The notes: generated by a model from the sequence alone, not told the origin. A stretch of DNA of 49,038 nucleotides from an uncultured Marinoscillum sp. (GCA_902634135.1 CACPJB010000005.1:1-49038), one strand, 5' to 3'. Numbered from the stretch's first letter, positions 1 through 11,594 are shown. Numbers and translations: made by a program.

Positions 1-402
1 CAAAGGAAAACTTTTGTAGTTTCTCTCAATTAATACAGCAATTTGTATTTCTTTTGGACTAAATTCAAGTAATTTATTAATCGAATACATTAACGTACTT
101 CCACTATTCATTACATCATCAACGACAATAAAAACTTTATTTTTTAATTTATTTGGAGTAAGATTAGGTACTACTTTATTAATTGAATAATTTCCTTTAT
201 CAATTTTAATATAATGAATATGTAACCTTATTTCTGAATTACTATTAAAAAAAAATTTTATTTTTTCTGATAAATATTTACCATTAGGTAGAATTCCAAA
301 AATATAAATTTCTTTTTCTTTTAAATTTTTTTCAATTATTTCGAATGAAATTCTTTTAATTTTATTTAAAATATCATCGGAATCAAGAACAATATTTTTC
401 AT
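1..402 (-). CDS. Phosphoribosyltransferase-like protein (PyrR/HPRT-type), partial, 3' end outside window
   Basis: Manual minus-strand translation MKNIVLDSDDILNKIKRISFEIIEKN...KVFIVVDDVMNSGSTLMYSINKLL; PRPP-binding-type motif VVDDVMNSGST. Runs off the window edge, so absent from the ORF track. Confidence 0.8.
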   Translation of the reverse strand, partial: MKNIVLDSDDILNKIKRISFEIIEKNLKEKEIYIFGILPNGKYLSEKIKFFFNSNSEIRLHIHYIKIDKGNYSINKVVPNLTPNKLKNKVFIVVDDVMNSGSTLMYSINKLLEFSPKEIQIAVLIERNYKSFPL

Positions 403-866
403 CGACTTTGGACTGGCATTACTTTATTGTCTTTAAATGTAGAAAGAATAACCATTGACTGCAAACTATCAGTAACTTCAATTTCACTGACTTTATCTAA
501 CATTAATTCTTGATAAGATTCAATATTTTCAGCAACTATTCTTAAAATAAAATCTCCACTCCCTGTAATATGATGACACTCTACAATATTTTCAACATAT
601 TTAATTTTATCAAGGAAAGACTCAAGATTTTTCTTATTATGACCCTTGAGCGAAACCATTACAAAAGTACTAACTCCTAATCCAATTTTAGAGATGTTTA
701 ATTTTGCATGATAACCACTAATAATTCCTCTTGCTTCTAATTTTTTAACTCTTTCTAAGGTTGGAGCAGGAGACAAACCGATTTCCTTTGATAACCTAGC
801 ATTAGTTATTTTAGCGTTTTTTTGTAATATTTCTAAAATTTTTTTGTCAGTTCTATCTATTTTCAT
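399..866 (-). CDS. Lrp/AsnC family transcriptional regulator
   Basis: MKIDRTDKKILEILQKNAKITNARLSKEIGLSPAPTLERVKKLEARGII...; typical HTH_AsnC plus ligand-binding domain. Start trimmed from 920 to internal Met at 866. Confidence 0.9.
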   Translation of the reverse strand: MKIDRTDKKILEILQKNAKITNARLSKEIGLSPAPTLERVKKLEARGIISGYHAKLNISKIGLGVSTFVMVSLKGHNKKNLESFLDKIKYVENIVECHHITGSGDFILRIVAENIESYQELMLDKVSEIEVTDSLQSMVILSTFKDNKVMPVQSR

Positions 867-943
867 ATAAAAAATTATATTTGGTAAAACGTAAAAATTT
901 AAATTAATGTTCTGTGACAAGACAATAAAATCTAAAAAAATTT

Positions 944-2116
944 TTAAAGTCTTTTTAGATAATCTCTAGATCTTGAATTTAACTCACTTTTTCTTTTCGA
1001 AGTTCTAATAACGCTTTTAAAATATTTCTTAGAGGAAATTTTGTCTCCATTATTATAATATATTTTTCCCAGTAAAAATTTTGAATATATTGTATAACCC
1101 ATTTTATTATTTCTAAAACTCTGAGCATATTTTAGAGATGATTTTAAATGAAAAATTGCGTCATCATTTTTCTTTTCAGATAGAAATATTTCACCTAAAT
1201 AAAAATGAGCTAATCTCATGTCATTATCATAATAACCAAATTTTTGTTTTCTAAAGTTTTCTATTATTTTAAATGATTCCTTTTTACATAAATAAAAATT
1301 TGACCCTCTATATAATAATTGAGTATAATACCTATGAAAAATAGAGTTATCTGGAAATGTTTCAAATAAATATTTGGAAAGAAATGTTGCTCTATTAATA
1401 TTATTTTCACCAGAAAAAATTCTTACTAAAAATAATTGAGCTTCTGTTCTAGTATAAAATGAGTTATGAGCTGCATTATTAAGTTGTTCAATTCCTAATT
1501 TTTTATCACCTTTTGGAAATAACCTAATAATTGGTTTCAAAAGAGGATATCTTTCTGAAATCCAAATTGAATAGTAATTAAATAATCCATTACCAAAAGA
1601 AATCTCAGGTATCATAATATCATCCTCTCTAATTTCTTTTAAATACTTTAAAGCATTTAATCCTGCAAAAGCAGCAGCTCTCCACTTTTTTCTTTCTGAC
1701 AATAACCTTCCTTTAAATCCATATGCAGCAGCTTGGAAAAAAGCACCGTCAATCATATTTCCACTATCATAAACTTTCTTAGATAGAGATATTGATTTAT
1801 CCATTAATTCTAAAAAAATATTATCAAGTCGTTCAATTTCTTTATTTTCTTTAATGTCAGATAAACCTGAATAAACATCAATCCTCCACCAAATACTTAA
1901 TCCTTTTAAAAAAATTGGGAGAGGGTGATCTTTATATTCTTGTACTAACCAATTAAATTCTTTATCTGCTTCATCAAATTTAAAATCATACATTTTATTA
2001 ATTGCTGCTGTGGCCTCTATTTGAATATCTAGATTTGTTAATATACTTGTAGTATCCTGTGGATATATAAAAATTATATTGAAAAAGTAGAAGAAGATAA
2101 TCTTAAAATAATTCAT
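944..2116 (-). CDS. TPR-repeat secreted/periplasmic protein
   Basis: N-terminal hydrophobic signal (MNYFKIIFFYFFNIIFIYPQ) and degenerate helical repeats, e.g. AHFYLGEIFLSEKKNDDAIFHLKSSLKYA. Confidence 0.6.
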   Translation of the reverse strand: MNYFKIIFFYFFNIIFIYPQDTTSILTNLDIQIEATAAINKMYDFKFDEADKEFNWLVQEYKDHPLPIFLKGLSIWWRIDVYSGLSDIKENKEIERLDNIFLELMDKSISLSKKVYDSGNMIDGAFFQAAAYGFKGRLLSERKKWRAAAFAGLNALKYLKEIREDDIMIPEISFGNGLFNYYSIWISERYPLLKPIIRLFPKGDKKLGIEQLNNAAHNSFYTRTEAQLFLVRIFSGENNINRATFLSKYLFETFPDNSIFHRYYTQLLYRGSNFYLCKKESFKIIENFRKQKFGYYDNDMRLAHFYLGEIFLSEKKNDDAIFHLKSSLKYAQSFRNNKMGYTIYSKFLLGKIYYNNGDKISSKKYFKSVIRTSKRKSELNSRSRDYLKRL

Positions 2117-2194
2117 AATATTTAAGCAAAATAAGTGAATCATTAAGAATATGATTATAATTATTTTAATTATTTTCGCCTGTAATCTATTAAA

Positions 2195-5158
2195 ATGAAA
2201 GAATACAAAAAACTAAATAATTATACGGGCTGGATAACATTTTTAATCGCTCTCATAGTATATTCAATCACAGTAGAAGATACTGCTAGTTTTTGGGATG
2301 CTGGAGAATTTATTGCAGTATCAAGTAAGCTAGAAGTACCTCATCCTCCTGGTGCTCCCTTTTACCTATTACTTGGTAGGTTTTTTTCATTTTTTTCATT
2401 TGGTGATCCAGAGAAAATAGCATTAGCAATTAATTTTTTGAGCGTTGTATCAAGTGCTTTTACAATACTTTTTTTGTTTTGGACAATTACTTATTTAACA
2501 TCAAAAATTATAAAAACTGATAGTTTCAACAATATACTGATTGTATTAATTTCAGGATTAACAGGTGCATTAACCTTTACATTCACTGATTCTTTTTGGT
2601 TTTCTGCCGTGGAAGCTGAAGTTTATGCTATGTCATCTTTTTTTACTGCATTTGTATTTTGGGCAATACTTAGATGGGAGAGTTCAGAAAATAATAAAAT
2701 TCAAAATAGATGGATTATTTTAATAGCCTACATGATGGGTTTATCTATTGGAGTTCATCTACTTAATTTAGTAGCTATTCCAGCGCTTGCTCTAATAATA
2801 TATTTTAAGAAAACAAAAAAAATATCTTTATTAGGATTAATATTTTCATTAGCATTAGGTTTAATTATAGTAGGTTTTATTGTAGAAGGAATTATACCTG
2901 GATTACCATCTATAGCTAGTTTTTTAGAAAGACTTTTTGTTAATTCATTTGGTTTACCATTTGGATCAGGTATAATATTTTTTATACTATTTTTTATTTT
3001 ATGTCTATCATACTTAATATGGTATTCTCAGAAAAAGGAAAAGGAAATATTAAATACATCTATTTTAGCACTCACTTTTATTTTAATTGGATATTCTTCA
3101 TATTCTTTAGTTTTAATCAGATCTAATTATAATCCACCAATTGATGAAAACAATCCTGAAAATATTTTGAATTTCATTTCTTACCTTAAAAGAGAGCAAT
3201 ATGGATATAGACCATTATTTAGGGGTCAATATTTTGATGCTGAAGTTGTTAGACAGGAAGAAAGTGGTATAAGTTATAAAAAGGGAAAGGATAGATATGA
3301 AGTAAAGGAGAAAAAATTTAGATATGTATATGACCCAAAGAGAAGTACTCTTTTTCCAAGAATGTATAGTGGATCACCAAATCATATTGAAAGATATAAA
3401 GAGATTACAGGATTATCTCAAAATCAAAAACCTACATTTTCTGATAATATTGAATTCTTTATAAAATACCAAGTTGGACATATGTACCTTAGATATTTGA
3501 TGTGGAATTTTTCTGGAAGATCATCTGATATACAAAATGCAAATTGGTTGGGATTACAAAATGTATTTGATGAAGTTCCATATCAATTGGAAATAAATAA
3601 AGCTAGAAATAATTATTATATGATACCCCTTCTTCTTGGAATAATAGGCTTATTTTTTCAATACTACAAAGACAATAAAAACTTCTATGTTGTTGCTTTA
3701 CTTTTTATATTAACTGGATTAGCGTTAGTTGTATATCTTAATAGTCCTCCAACTGAACCCAGAGAAAGAGATTATATTTATGCGGGTTCTTACTATGCTT
3801 TTTCTATATGGATAGGTTATGGATCTCTATTTATTTTTCATATGATCAATAAATTTATAAAAAAAGAAAAAATTGCTATCGTATTGACTTTTATTATTTC
3901 TCTATCCTCTCCACTAATATTAGCAAAAGAAAATTGGGATGATCATGACAGATCCAATAGATATCTTACAGTTGATTCAGCAAAAAATTTACTTAATTCT
4001 TGCGCTCCAAATTCAATATTATTTACTGGTGGAGATAATGACACATTTCCATTATGGTATGTTCAAGAAGTTGAAAACTTTAGAACTGATGTACGAGTAA
4101 TAGTACTTAGTTATTTTAATACCGATTGGTATATTGAACAAATGATGAGCAAAAAAAATCTTTCTGAAAAGATAAAATTTTCAATTGATTTAGATAATTA
4201 CATTCAAGGTGGGTTGAACGATTATCTTCCTTATGTGAATAATCCTAGAATTCAAAATGTAGCTATCAACCTTAAAGGTTATATTAATCTTGTTCAAAGA
4301 AATAGCAAAGCAATACAAGTTCCAACCTCAGTAAGCAACTATAATTCAATACCCTCAAAATCATTCTGGCTATCAATAGATAGAAATGCTCAAAACATAA
4401 TCCCACAAAAATTTAAGAATTTTAAACAAGATACATTATTTGTTAGCTTAAAAAGTAATAAAGGAGGATTAGAGAAAAAAGATTTGGCATTTTTGGATTT
4501 ATTACAAGCTAATAATTGGGAAAGGCCAATTTATTTTAATAATACATCTCTAAATGGAATAAATCTAGATTTAAAAAGAAACGTTATTCAAGAGGGTTTT
4601 GCTTATAGACTATATCCTGTTTTAAATTCTGCATCTGGAAATTTAGTTAATACCGAATTAATGTATGAGAATATAATGAATAACTCTTATTGGAGAGGGT
4701 TAAATGATTCAAAGGCATATTTTTCAGAAGATCACAGAGGTTTTATAATGAATTACAGATCTACATTTAATACTTTAATAAAAAATTTAATAAATAAAGG
4801 AGCTTATAATGAAGCTTTTGAAGTCATAAAAAAATCTATAGAGTTAATTCCTGATAAAGCAATAATGTATGATCACTTTTCTGTCCAACTTGTAGAATTC
4901 CTTTTAGATATAAAATCTAAATCAAAATTAGAAACTGAGGATTTAGCAAATAAAATTGCTAATATAATTGGAGAAAGATCAGATGAAATATTAAACTATT
5001 ATTATGACAACAAAATCAATGACAAATATGAAATTAATAGGAATCTTGTTTCTTTAAATACACTTGCAAGAGCTTATAATAAGTTTCCTGATAAAGAATT
5101 ATCAAAAAAATATAGAGATCTTTTTGAAAAAAATTATTCTAGGAATTCTTCGAATTAA
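2195..5158 (+). CDS. DUF2723 / TMEM260-like multi-spanning membrane protein (putative protein O-mannosyltransferase-like)
   Basis: N-terminal YSITVEDTASFWDAGEFIAVSSKLEVPHPPGAPFYLLLGRFFS characteristic of DUF2723, multiple TM segments, C-terminal soluble domain. Confidence 0.8.
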   Translation: MKEYKKLNNYTGWITFLIALIVYSITVEDTASFWDAGEFIAVSSKLEVPHPPGAPFYLLLGRFFSFFSFGDPEKIALAINFLSVVSSAFTILFLFWTITYLTSKIIKTDSFNNILIVLISGLTGALTFTFTDSFWFSAVEAEVYAMSSFFTAFVFWAILRWESSENNKIQNRWIILIAYMMGLSIGVHLLNLVAIPALALIIYFKKTKKISLLGLIFSLALGLIIVGFIVEGIIPGLPSIASFLERLFVNSFGLPFGSGIIFFILFFILCLSYLIWYSQKKEKEILNTSILALTFILIGYSSYSLVLIRSNYNPPIDENNPENILNFISYLKREQYGYRPLFRGQYFDAEVVRQEESGISYKKGKDRYEVKEKKFRYVYDPKRSTLFPRMYSGSPNHIERYKEITGLSQNQKPTFSDNIEFFIKYQVGHMYLRYLMWNFSGRSSDIQNANWLGLQNVFDEVPYQLEINKARNNYYMIPLLLGIIGLFFQYYKDNKNFYVVALLFILTGLALVVYLNSPPTEPRERDYIYAGSYYAFSIWIGYGSLFIFHMINKFIKKEKIAIVLTFIISLSSPLILAKENWDDHDRSNRYLTVDSAKNLLNSCAPNSILFTGGDNDTFPLWYVQEVENFRTDVRVIVLSYFNTDWYIEQMMSKKNLSEKIKFSIDLDNYIQGGLNDYLPYVNNPRIQNVAINLKGYINLVQRNSKAIQVPTSVSNYNSIPSKSFWLSIDRNAQNIIPQKFKNFKQDTLFVSLKSNKGGLEKKDLAFLDLLQANNWERPIYFNNTSLNGINLDLKRNVIQEGFAYRLYPVLNSASGNLVNTELMYENIMNNSYWRGLNDSKAYFSEDHRGFIMNYRSTFNTLIKNLINKGAYNEAFEVIKKSIELIPDKAIMYDHFSVQLVEFLLDIKSKSKLETEDLANKIANIIGERSDEILNYYYDNKINDKYEINRNLVSLNTLARAYNKFPDKELSKKYRDLFEKNYSRNSSN

Positions 5159-5478
5159 TTTTTAGAAAATTTAAATATTTTTCTATTACTATCTTTCTGA
5201 TTATTAATTGACAAAAAGTAATAACCATTATTATAGTTATTTAAATCAAATCTAATTTCATCATCTGAAATTTTCTCCTTAATAATTAACATTTCATTAC
5301 CTATTAAAGAATGAATTGAAAATTTAAGATCATCTATTTCTATTTCAGAGTTAATTTTTAGATTGATATAATCAGTGGCCGGATTTGGATATAAATCAAT
5401 TTTATATTTTTCACTTTTTTCTTGAGAAAAAATTAAGTTGAAATTCATTATTAGTACAGATAATAATATTTTAATCAT
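5155..5478 (-). CDS. Short T9SS type A sorting domain protein without obvious cargo domain
   Basis: Signal-like N-terminus followed directly by YPNPATDYINLKINSE...GYYFLSINNQKDSNRKIFKFSKN, a Por-secretion C-terminal sorting domain signature. Confidence 0.75.
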   Translation of the reverse strand: MIKILLSVLIMNFNLIFSQEKSEKYKIDLYPNPATDYINLKINSEIEIDDLKFSIHSLIGNEMLIIKEKISDDEIRFDLNNYNNGYYFLSINNQKDSNRKIFKFSKN

Positions 5479-5542
5479 ACTTAAAAATAAAATAAATTCA
5501 TTTTAATATCAAAAAATAAAATATTAAGAAAAGTTAAAACTA

Positions 5543-6610
5543 TCAAAACAACTCTTCAGCCCTATTAGAGATCCAATCTCCGACTTCAATAGTTGAGAAA
5601 CTATTTTCACTATTTATGTCTTCTGTTACAATATTATTAACAAGAGCATCCTCTACTGCTTTCTCAATTATTTCAGCTTCTTCTTTTAAATTAAATGTAT
5701 GATCAAGCATCATTGCAGCAGATAAAATCATAGCCATTGGATTTGCAATACCTTTACCTGCTGCTTGGGGATAAGATCCATGAATAGGTTCATATAATGA
5801 AATTCTATTACCAACTGAAGCAGAGGGTAACATGCCTAATGATCCGGTTATAACTGATGCCTCATCTGTTATAATATCTCCAAACATGTTTTCGGTAAGT
5901 ATCACATCAAAATCCTTTGGATTTGTTATAATTTTCATAGCTGCATTATCTACAAACAAAAATGAAACTTTGATCTTTGGATACATTTTTGATATTTTTT
6001 GAACAACTTCTCTCCATAATCTAGATGTTTCTAAAACATTTGCTTTATCAATTAGTGTTAAGTGTTTTTTTCTTTTTTGTGCATCCTTAAAAGCTAAATG
6101 ACTTATTCTTTCAATCTCTTTAATTTCATATGAACAAGTGTCAAATGCATGAGATCTATCATCAGAAATTCCTTTATTTCCAAAATAAATTCCACTTGTT
6201 AATTCTCTATATACAACAAAATCTGTTCCAGAAACTATATTCTTTTTAATTGGCGAATTATCAATTATAGAATCATAAGTTTTAACAGGTCTAATATTAG
6301 CAAAAAGACCAAGATATTTTCTCATTTCAAGTAACCCATCCTCAGGCCTAACCTTTGCTTTTGGATCATTATCATATTTTGGATCTCCGATTGCTCCAAA
6401 GAGAATAGCATCAGAATTATCACATATTTTTTTAGTAGAGTCAGGAAAAGGATTACCTTCCAAATCAATAGCAGAAGCACCAACTAAACATTTGTTAAAT
6501 TCAAAGTTTACTTTTATTTTATTAGAGATAACATTTAAAACTTTTAAAGCTTCATTAATTACCTCTGGACCAATCCCATCACCAGAAAGAACCGCTATTT
6601 TATTTGTCAT
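5543..6610 (-). CDS. leuB: 3-isopropylmalate dehydrogenase
   Basis: IAVLSGDGIGPEVINEALKVL...TENMFGDIITDEASVITGSLGMLPSAS...YEPIHGSYPQAAGKGIANP. Confidence 0.97.
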   Translation of the reverse strand: MTNKIAVLSGDGIGPEVINEALKVLNVISNKIKVNFEFNKCLVGASAIDLEGNPFPDSTKKICDNSDAILFGAIGDPKYDNDPKAKVRPEDGLLEMRKYLGLFANIRPVKTYDSIIDNSPIKKNIVSGTDFVVYRELTSGIYFGNKGISDDRSHAFDTCSYEIKEIERISHLAFKDAQKRKKHLTLIDKANVLETSRLWREVVQKISKMYPKIKVSFLFVDNAAMKIITNPKDFDVILTENMFGDIITDEASVITGSLGMLPSASVGNRISLYEPIHGSYPQAAGKGIANPMAMILSAAMMLDHTFNLKEEAEIIEKAVEDALVNNIVTEDINSENSFSTIEVGDWISNRAEELF

Positions 6611-7187
6611 TTATTTTTTCAAAATTTAAAATTTTTTCTTTCTGACTTAATAAATAATCAATATTATCAAACCCATTTAATAAACATGTTTTATTATATT
6701 CATTAATTTCAAATATTTCATGAATATCTCCATCAAGAGATTTAAAACACTGTTTTTCTAAATCTACACTAAATGATGAATTGAAATCATTATTAACTTT
6801 TTCAAATATTTTATTAATTATAACATTATCTAATTGTATAACTAATAATCCATTATTTAATGCATTATTTTTAAAAATATCGGCAAAAAAACTACTCAAG
6901 ACAACTCTAAATCCATAATCATAAATTGCCCATGCAGCATGTTCTCTGCTAGAACCACAACCAAAGTTCCTACCAGCCAAAAGAATTTTAGAATTATTTT
7001 TGATCCTATTTAATTCAAAACTTTCTATTAATTTACCATTACTATATCTCCAATCTCTAAACAAATTATCTCCAAAACCATCTCTTGTTACAGATTTTAA
7101 AAACCTTGCTGGTATAATTTGGTCTGTATCAATATTTTCAATATTAAGAGGCATTATTGATGAATCAAACTTTACAAACTTCTCCAT
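6600..7187 (-). CDS. leuD: 3-isopropylmalate dehydratase small subunit
   Basis: NIDTDQIIPARFLKSVTRDGFGDNLFRDWRY...LLAGRNFGCGSSREHAAWAI. Confidence 0.97.
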   Translation of the reverse strand: MEKFVKFDSSIMPLNIENIDTDQIIPARFLKSVTRDGFGDNLFRDWRYSNGKLIESFELNRIKNNSKILLAGRNFGCGSSREHAAWAIYDYGFRVVLSSFFADIFKNNALNNGLLVIQLDNVIINKIFEKVNNDFNSSFSVDLEKQCFKSLDGDIHEIFEINEYNKTCLLNGFDNIDYLLSQKEKILNFEKINDK

Positions 7188-7188
7188 T

Positions 7189-8577
7189 CTAATTATTTCT
7201 AATATCAGTTATAAATCCATTAATAGCTGAAACTGCTGCAGTTGCTGGACTTGCTAAAAAAGTTCTTGCTCCTGGACCTTGTCTACCTTCAAAATTTCTA
7301 TTTGAGGTAGAGACACAATATTTTTCTTTTGGAATTTTATCTTCATTCATAGCTAGACAAGCAGAACAACCAGGTTGCCTAAATTCAAAACCTGCATTTT
7401 TAAAAACTTTATCAATACCCTCTTGAATTGCAACTTTTTCAACAGATTTTGATCCAGGAATTACCCATGCATTTACATGATCCGCTTTCTTTTTACCTTT
7501 AATTAAGTTTGAGGCAATTCTTAAATCTTCTATTCTAGAATTTGTACAGCTACCAATAAAAACATAATCGATTTTTTTATTTAATAAACTCTCTCCTGGA
7601 TTCAAACCCATATAATCTAAAGATTTATTATATGATTCTATGGATGTATTCTTAGAAGATTTAGGTATATAATCACTAACTTTAATTCCCATTCCAGGAT
7701 TTGTTCCATAAGTAATCATTGGTTCAATATCCGAAGCATCAAAATTTAAAATTTTATCATAATTAGCATCTTTATCAGATCTAAGTCTCTTCCATTCACC
7801 AATTGCTTTTTTAAATTTATCACCTTGTGGACTAAATTTTTTATTTCTTAAATAATCAAATGTAACATCATCAGGAGCAATTATTCCTCCTCTAGCACCC
7901 ATCTCTATACTCATATTACAGATTGTCATTCTAGCTTCCATAGATAAAGATTCAATAGCTGAACCAGAATATTCAACAAAATAACCTGTTCCGCCTGACG
8001 CAGATATTTTAGAAATTATATATAGGATTATATCTTTAGAATATACACCATCATTTAACTCCCCATCAATTTTAATTAACATTTTTTTTGGTTTATATTG
8101 AAGAATACATTGTGTTGATAAAACCATTTCTACTTCACTAGTTCCAATACCAAAAGCGATTGATCCAAAAGCACCATGAGTTGATGTGTGACTATCACCA
8201 CAAACTATGGTCATGCCTGGTTGGGTTATACCTAATTCAGGTCCAATCACATGAACAATTCCTTGATATTTATGACCTAAGCCAAATAGATTTATATTAT
8301 GTTCTTTACAGTTATTTGTTAATGTCTCTACTTGGTTTCTTGAAAGAGCTTCTTTGATCGGCAAATGTTGATTAATTGTGGGAACATTATGATCTGCAGT
8401 TGCTATTGTTTTATCTGGTCTAAAAACTTTAATATTTCTCTTTTTTAATCCTGAAAAAGCCTGTGGACTTGTAACTTCATGGATTAAATGTTTATCAATA
8501 TATAGAACACTTGGGCCATTAGATATTGAATCAACTACATGTTTATCCCAAACCTTATCAAAAATAGTTTTTGCCAT
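7189..8577 (-). CDS. leuC: 3-isopropylmalate dehydratase large subunit
   Basis: [13 protein letters not shown]...[29 protein letters not shown]...[14 protein letters not shown]; aconitase-family motifs. Confidence 0.97.
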   Translation of the reverse strand: MAKTIFDKVWDKHVVDSISNGPSVLYIDKHLIHEVTSPQAFSGLKKRNIKVFRPDKTIATADHNVPTINQHLPIKEALSRNQVETLTNNCKEHNINLFGLGHKYQGIVHVIGPELGITQPGMTIVCGDSHTSTHGAFGSIAFGIGTSEVEMVLSTQCILQYKPKKMLIKIDGELNDGVYSKDIILYIISKISASGGTGYFVEYSGSAIESLSMEARMTICNMSIEMGARGGIIAPDDVTFDYLRNKKFSPQGDKFKKAIGEWKRLRSDKDANYDKILNFDASDIEPMITYGTNPGMGIKVSDYIPKSSKNTSIESYNKSLDYMGLNPGESLLNKKIDYVFIGSCTNSRIEDLRIASNLIKGKKKADHVNAWVIPGSKSVEKVAIQEGIDKVFKNAGFEFRQPGCSACLAMNEDKIPKEKYCVSTSNRNFEGRQGPGARTFLASPATAAVSAINGFITDIRNN

Positions 8578-9728
8578 TAACTATATTTTTTCATTAATTT
8601 ATAGAGATCTTCATCATGAAGGAGTTTTTTTTCATCTGCCATTTCTATAAATTTAATATAAATAGTTTCTAACTCAACTTTAGAAAAACTAAAACCTAAT
8701 AGTTGAAGCCTATGTTTAAGAGCTGCTCTGCCACTTCTTGCAGTTAGGTCAATTGAGGATGCCTTCAAACCAACATCCTCAGGATTAATAATTTCATAAT
8801 TTTCCCTGTGTTTTAGGAAGCCATCTTGATGAATACCAGATGAATGAGCAAAAGCATTTGCACCAACAATAGCTTTATTTCTTTGAATTGGCATATTCAT
8901 CATTCTACTTACTTTCTTGCTTATTGGTGTAATTTTTTTTGATTTAATCCCTGTATCTAAATTTAAATCTGGATGGGCCCTTAAAGCCATTACAACTTCT
9001 TCTAAGGATGTATTTCCAGCTCTCTCACCTATTCCATTAATAGTTGCTTCAAATTGACGGGCACCATTTTGAAGACCAGCAATAGTATTAGCTGTAGCTA
9101 AACCCAAATCATTATGACAATGAACTGATAATATAGCTTTATCAATATTAGGGACATTATCCATAAGATATTTAATTTTTTTAGCGAAAATCTCTGGCAA
9201 ATTATATCCCGTAGTATCAGGAATATTAATAACAGTTGCTCCTGCTTTTATAACTTCTTCTACCATTTTACATAAAAAATCTTCATCAGCTCTACCGGCA
9301 TCCTCAGCATAAAATTCAATATCATTAAAAAACTTAGAAGAATATTTTACAGCAGCAATAGCCTGCTCCAAAATTTTTTCTCTTGTAGAATTAAACTTAT
9401 TTTTTATGTGAATGTCTGAAGCACCTATCCCTGTGTGAATTCTTTTTCTTTTAGCATTTTTTAATGCTAGATTAGCCATATCAATATCAGATATTACAGC
9501 CCTAGAAAGTGCACATATTATAGATTTTTTTACAACTTTTGAAATTTCATTAACTGAATTAAAATCACCAGGACTTGATATAGGGAAACCAGCTTCAATA
9601 ATATCAACACCAAGAGATTCAAGATCAAGAGCTATTTCAACTTTTTCTTTTGTATTTAGTTGACAACCAGGTACTTGTTCACCGTCTCTTAATGTTGTAT
9701 CAAAAACATAAACTTTTTCTTTTCCCAT
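8577..9728 (-). CDS. leuA: 2-isopropylmalate synthase
   Basis: [44 protein letters not shown]...[14 protein letters not shown]. Start trimmed to MGKEKV at 9728, removing overlap with icd. Confidence 0.95.
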   Translation of the reverse strand: MGKEKVYVFDTTLRDGEQVPGCQLNTKEKVEIALDLESLGVDIIEAGFPISSPGDFNSVNEISKVVKKSIICALSRAVISDIDMANLALKNAKRKRIHTGIGASDIHIKNKFNSTREKILEQAIAAVKYSSKFFNDIEFYAEDAGRADEDFLCKMVEEVIKAGATVINIPDTTGYNLPEIFAKKIKYLMDNVPNIDKAILSVHCHNDLGLATANTIAGLQNGARQFEATINGIGERAGNTSLEEVVMALRAHPDLNLDTGIKSKKITPISKKVSRMMNMPIQRNKAIVGANAFAHSSGIHQDGFLKHRENYEIINPEDVGLKASSIDLTARSGRAALKHRLQLLGFSFSKVELETIYIKFIEMADEKKLLHDEDLYKLMKKYS

Positions 9729-9738
9729 AAAGTAAACG

Positions 9739-10965
9739 CTACATGTTATTAACAATTTCCTTTGCAAAATCAGAACATGATAATAGAGTGGCACCACTCA
9801 TTAATCTCTCAAAATCATAAGTAACCCTACCAGACTCTATAGATTTAGTTAATCCAATATGAATTAACTCTTTAGCTTCATTCCAACCTAAATGCTCTAA
9901 CATCATTGCTCCAGATAATATTACAGATCCAGGATTCACCTTATCTTGACCAGCATATTTTGGTGCAGTACCATGAGTTGCTTCAAATATGGCATGACCT
10001 GACTCATAATTTATATTAGCCCCTGGAGCGATACCTATACCGCCTACAATTGCAGCTAATGCATCAGATATATAATCACCATTAAGGTTCATAGTGGCTA
10101 TCACAGAATATTCTTTTGGTCTTAACAATATTTGTTGAAGAAAAGCATCAGCAATAACATCTTTAATTATAATTTGATTAGAACCATTTTGAATTACTTG
10201 CCAAGGTCCACCCTCATAATCTTTTGCTCCAAATTCTTCTTTTGCTATTTGGTATCCCCAATCTCTAAAAGAACCCTCCGTGTACTTCATTATATTTCCC
10301 TTATGAACAAGAGTAACAGAACTTCTATTGTTTTTAATAGCATATTCTATTGATGAACGAACTAACCTATAAGTTCCCTCAATTGATATAGGTTTAATTC
10401 CTATTCCAGCAGTATCTGGAAATCTAATTTTATCAAACCTGTCTTTAAAATTATTTTTTATAAGTTCTTTAATTTTTTGATTCTCTTCAGTGCCATTTTC
10501 AAATTCAATTCCAGCATAAATATCCTCAGTATTTTCTCTAAAAATAACCATATCAGTAGTTGATGGATCTTTCACTGGAGATGGGGTACCATTAAACCAT
10601 CTAACTGGTCTAACACAAGCAAATAAATCTAACTTCTGTCTAAGAGCAACATTAAGAGAAGTAATTCCTCCACCTACTGGTGTAGTTAATGGACCCTTAA
10701 TACCTACTAAATATTCTTGGAAAATATCTAATGTTTCCTGAGGTAACCAGTCACCTGTATTATTATAAGCTTTTTCCCCAGCAAGCACCTCTTTCCAAAA
10801 TATTTTTTTTTCTCCTTTATAAGCTTTTTCTACAGCTGAATCAAAAACTAACTTACTTGCAGACCAAATATCTACACCAATACCATCCCCTTCAATAAAT
10901 GGAATTATAGGATCATTAGGGACATCTATTTTACCATTGTTAAATTTTATTTTACTTCCTTCCAT
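9739..10965 (-). CDS. icd: NADP-dependent isocitrate dehydrogenase
   Basis: [14 protein letters not shown]...[35 protein letters not shown]...[15 protein letters not shown]. Confidence 0.95.
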   Translation of the reverse strand: MEGSKIKFNNGKIDVPNDPIIPFIEGDGIGVDIWSASKLVFDSAVEKAYKGEKKIFWKEVLAGEKAYNNTGDWLPQETLDIFQEYLVGIKGPLTTPVGGGITSLNVALRQKLDLFACVRPVRWFNGTPSPVKDPSTTDMVIFRENTEDIYAGIEFENGTEENQKIKELIKNNFKDRFDKIRFPDTAGIGIKPISIEGTYRLVRSSIEYAIKNNRSSVTLVHKGNIMKYTEGSFRDWGYQIAKEEFGAKDYEGGPWQVIQNGSNQIIIKDVIADAFLQQILLRPKEYSVIATMNLNGDYISDALAAIVGGIGIAPGANINYESGHAIFEATHGTAPKYAGQDKVNPGSVILSGAMMLEHLGWNEAKELIHIGLTKSIESGRVTYDFERLMSGATLLSCSDFAKEIVNNM

Positions 10966-11042
10966 AAATATGCATTTTTTGTCAAATAGAAAGCAATTAT
11001 AGATATTTTTTATCTAAAGGAATAGATAATTATAAAATGATT

Positions 11043-11594
11043 TTACTTCCATTTAATGTTACATCCCATACTTGGAAATTGGTTTTCATCTATAATTTTA
11101 TTTGATAAAATAGCATCAATTGCATTTCTTAAATCTTTTCCGTCTATATCATCTTCATTACCAGGTGAAGATGAATCTAATCTACCCCTGTAAACTAACT
11201 TATTCTCATTATTAAATAAATAAAACTCTGGAGTACATTCAGCTTTAAACATTCTTGCTACATCCTGTGATTCATCAAAAAGATAAGGGATATTAAGGTT
11301 TAGATTTTTAAAAAGTGTTTTCATTTTTTCAGGAGAATCCTCAGGATAATTAATTACATCATTTGAACTAATAGCCATAAATCTAATTTGCTCTTCATAT
11401 TTTGATATCATTTTTTTGATTTCGTCATGATAATGAATAACATATGGGCAATGATTACAAATTATCATTACAACAGTATTTTTTGAAGGTCTTATATTCT
11501 TTGTAGAGTATATCTCATTATTTAAAACATTTAATAATTCAAATTCAGGCAATTTCGTACCTAAAGGAAGCATTTGAGAATATGTTAAAGCCAT
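11043..11594 (-). CDS. Thioredoxin-like/redoxin (AhpC/TSA) family protein
   Basis: LPEFELLNVLNN...VVMIICNHCPYVIHYHDEIKKM...FKAECTPEFYLFNNENKLVYRGRLDSSSPG. Confidence 0.85.
   Translation of the reverse strand: MALTYSQMLPLGTKLPEFELLNVLNNEIYSTKNIRPSKNTVVMIICNHCPYVIHYHDEIKKMISKYEEQIRFMAISSNDVINYPEDSPEKMKTLFKNLNLNIPYLFDESQDVARMFKAECTPEFYLFNNENKLVYRGRLDSSSPGNEDDIDGKDLRNAIDAILSNKIIDENQFPSMGCNIKWK

Noticed and set aside
7000-7230. + strand ORF over leuD/leuC
   Set aside because: Antisense to clearly conserved enzymes, low-complexity AT-rich translation.
8160-8357. + strand ORF within leuC
   Set aside because: Shadow ORF antisense to leuC.
10132-10353. + strand ORF within icd
   Set aside because: Shadow ORF antisense to icd.
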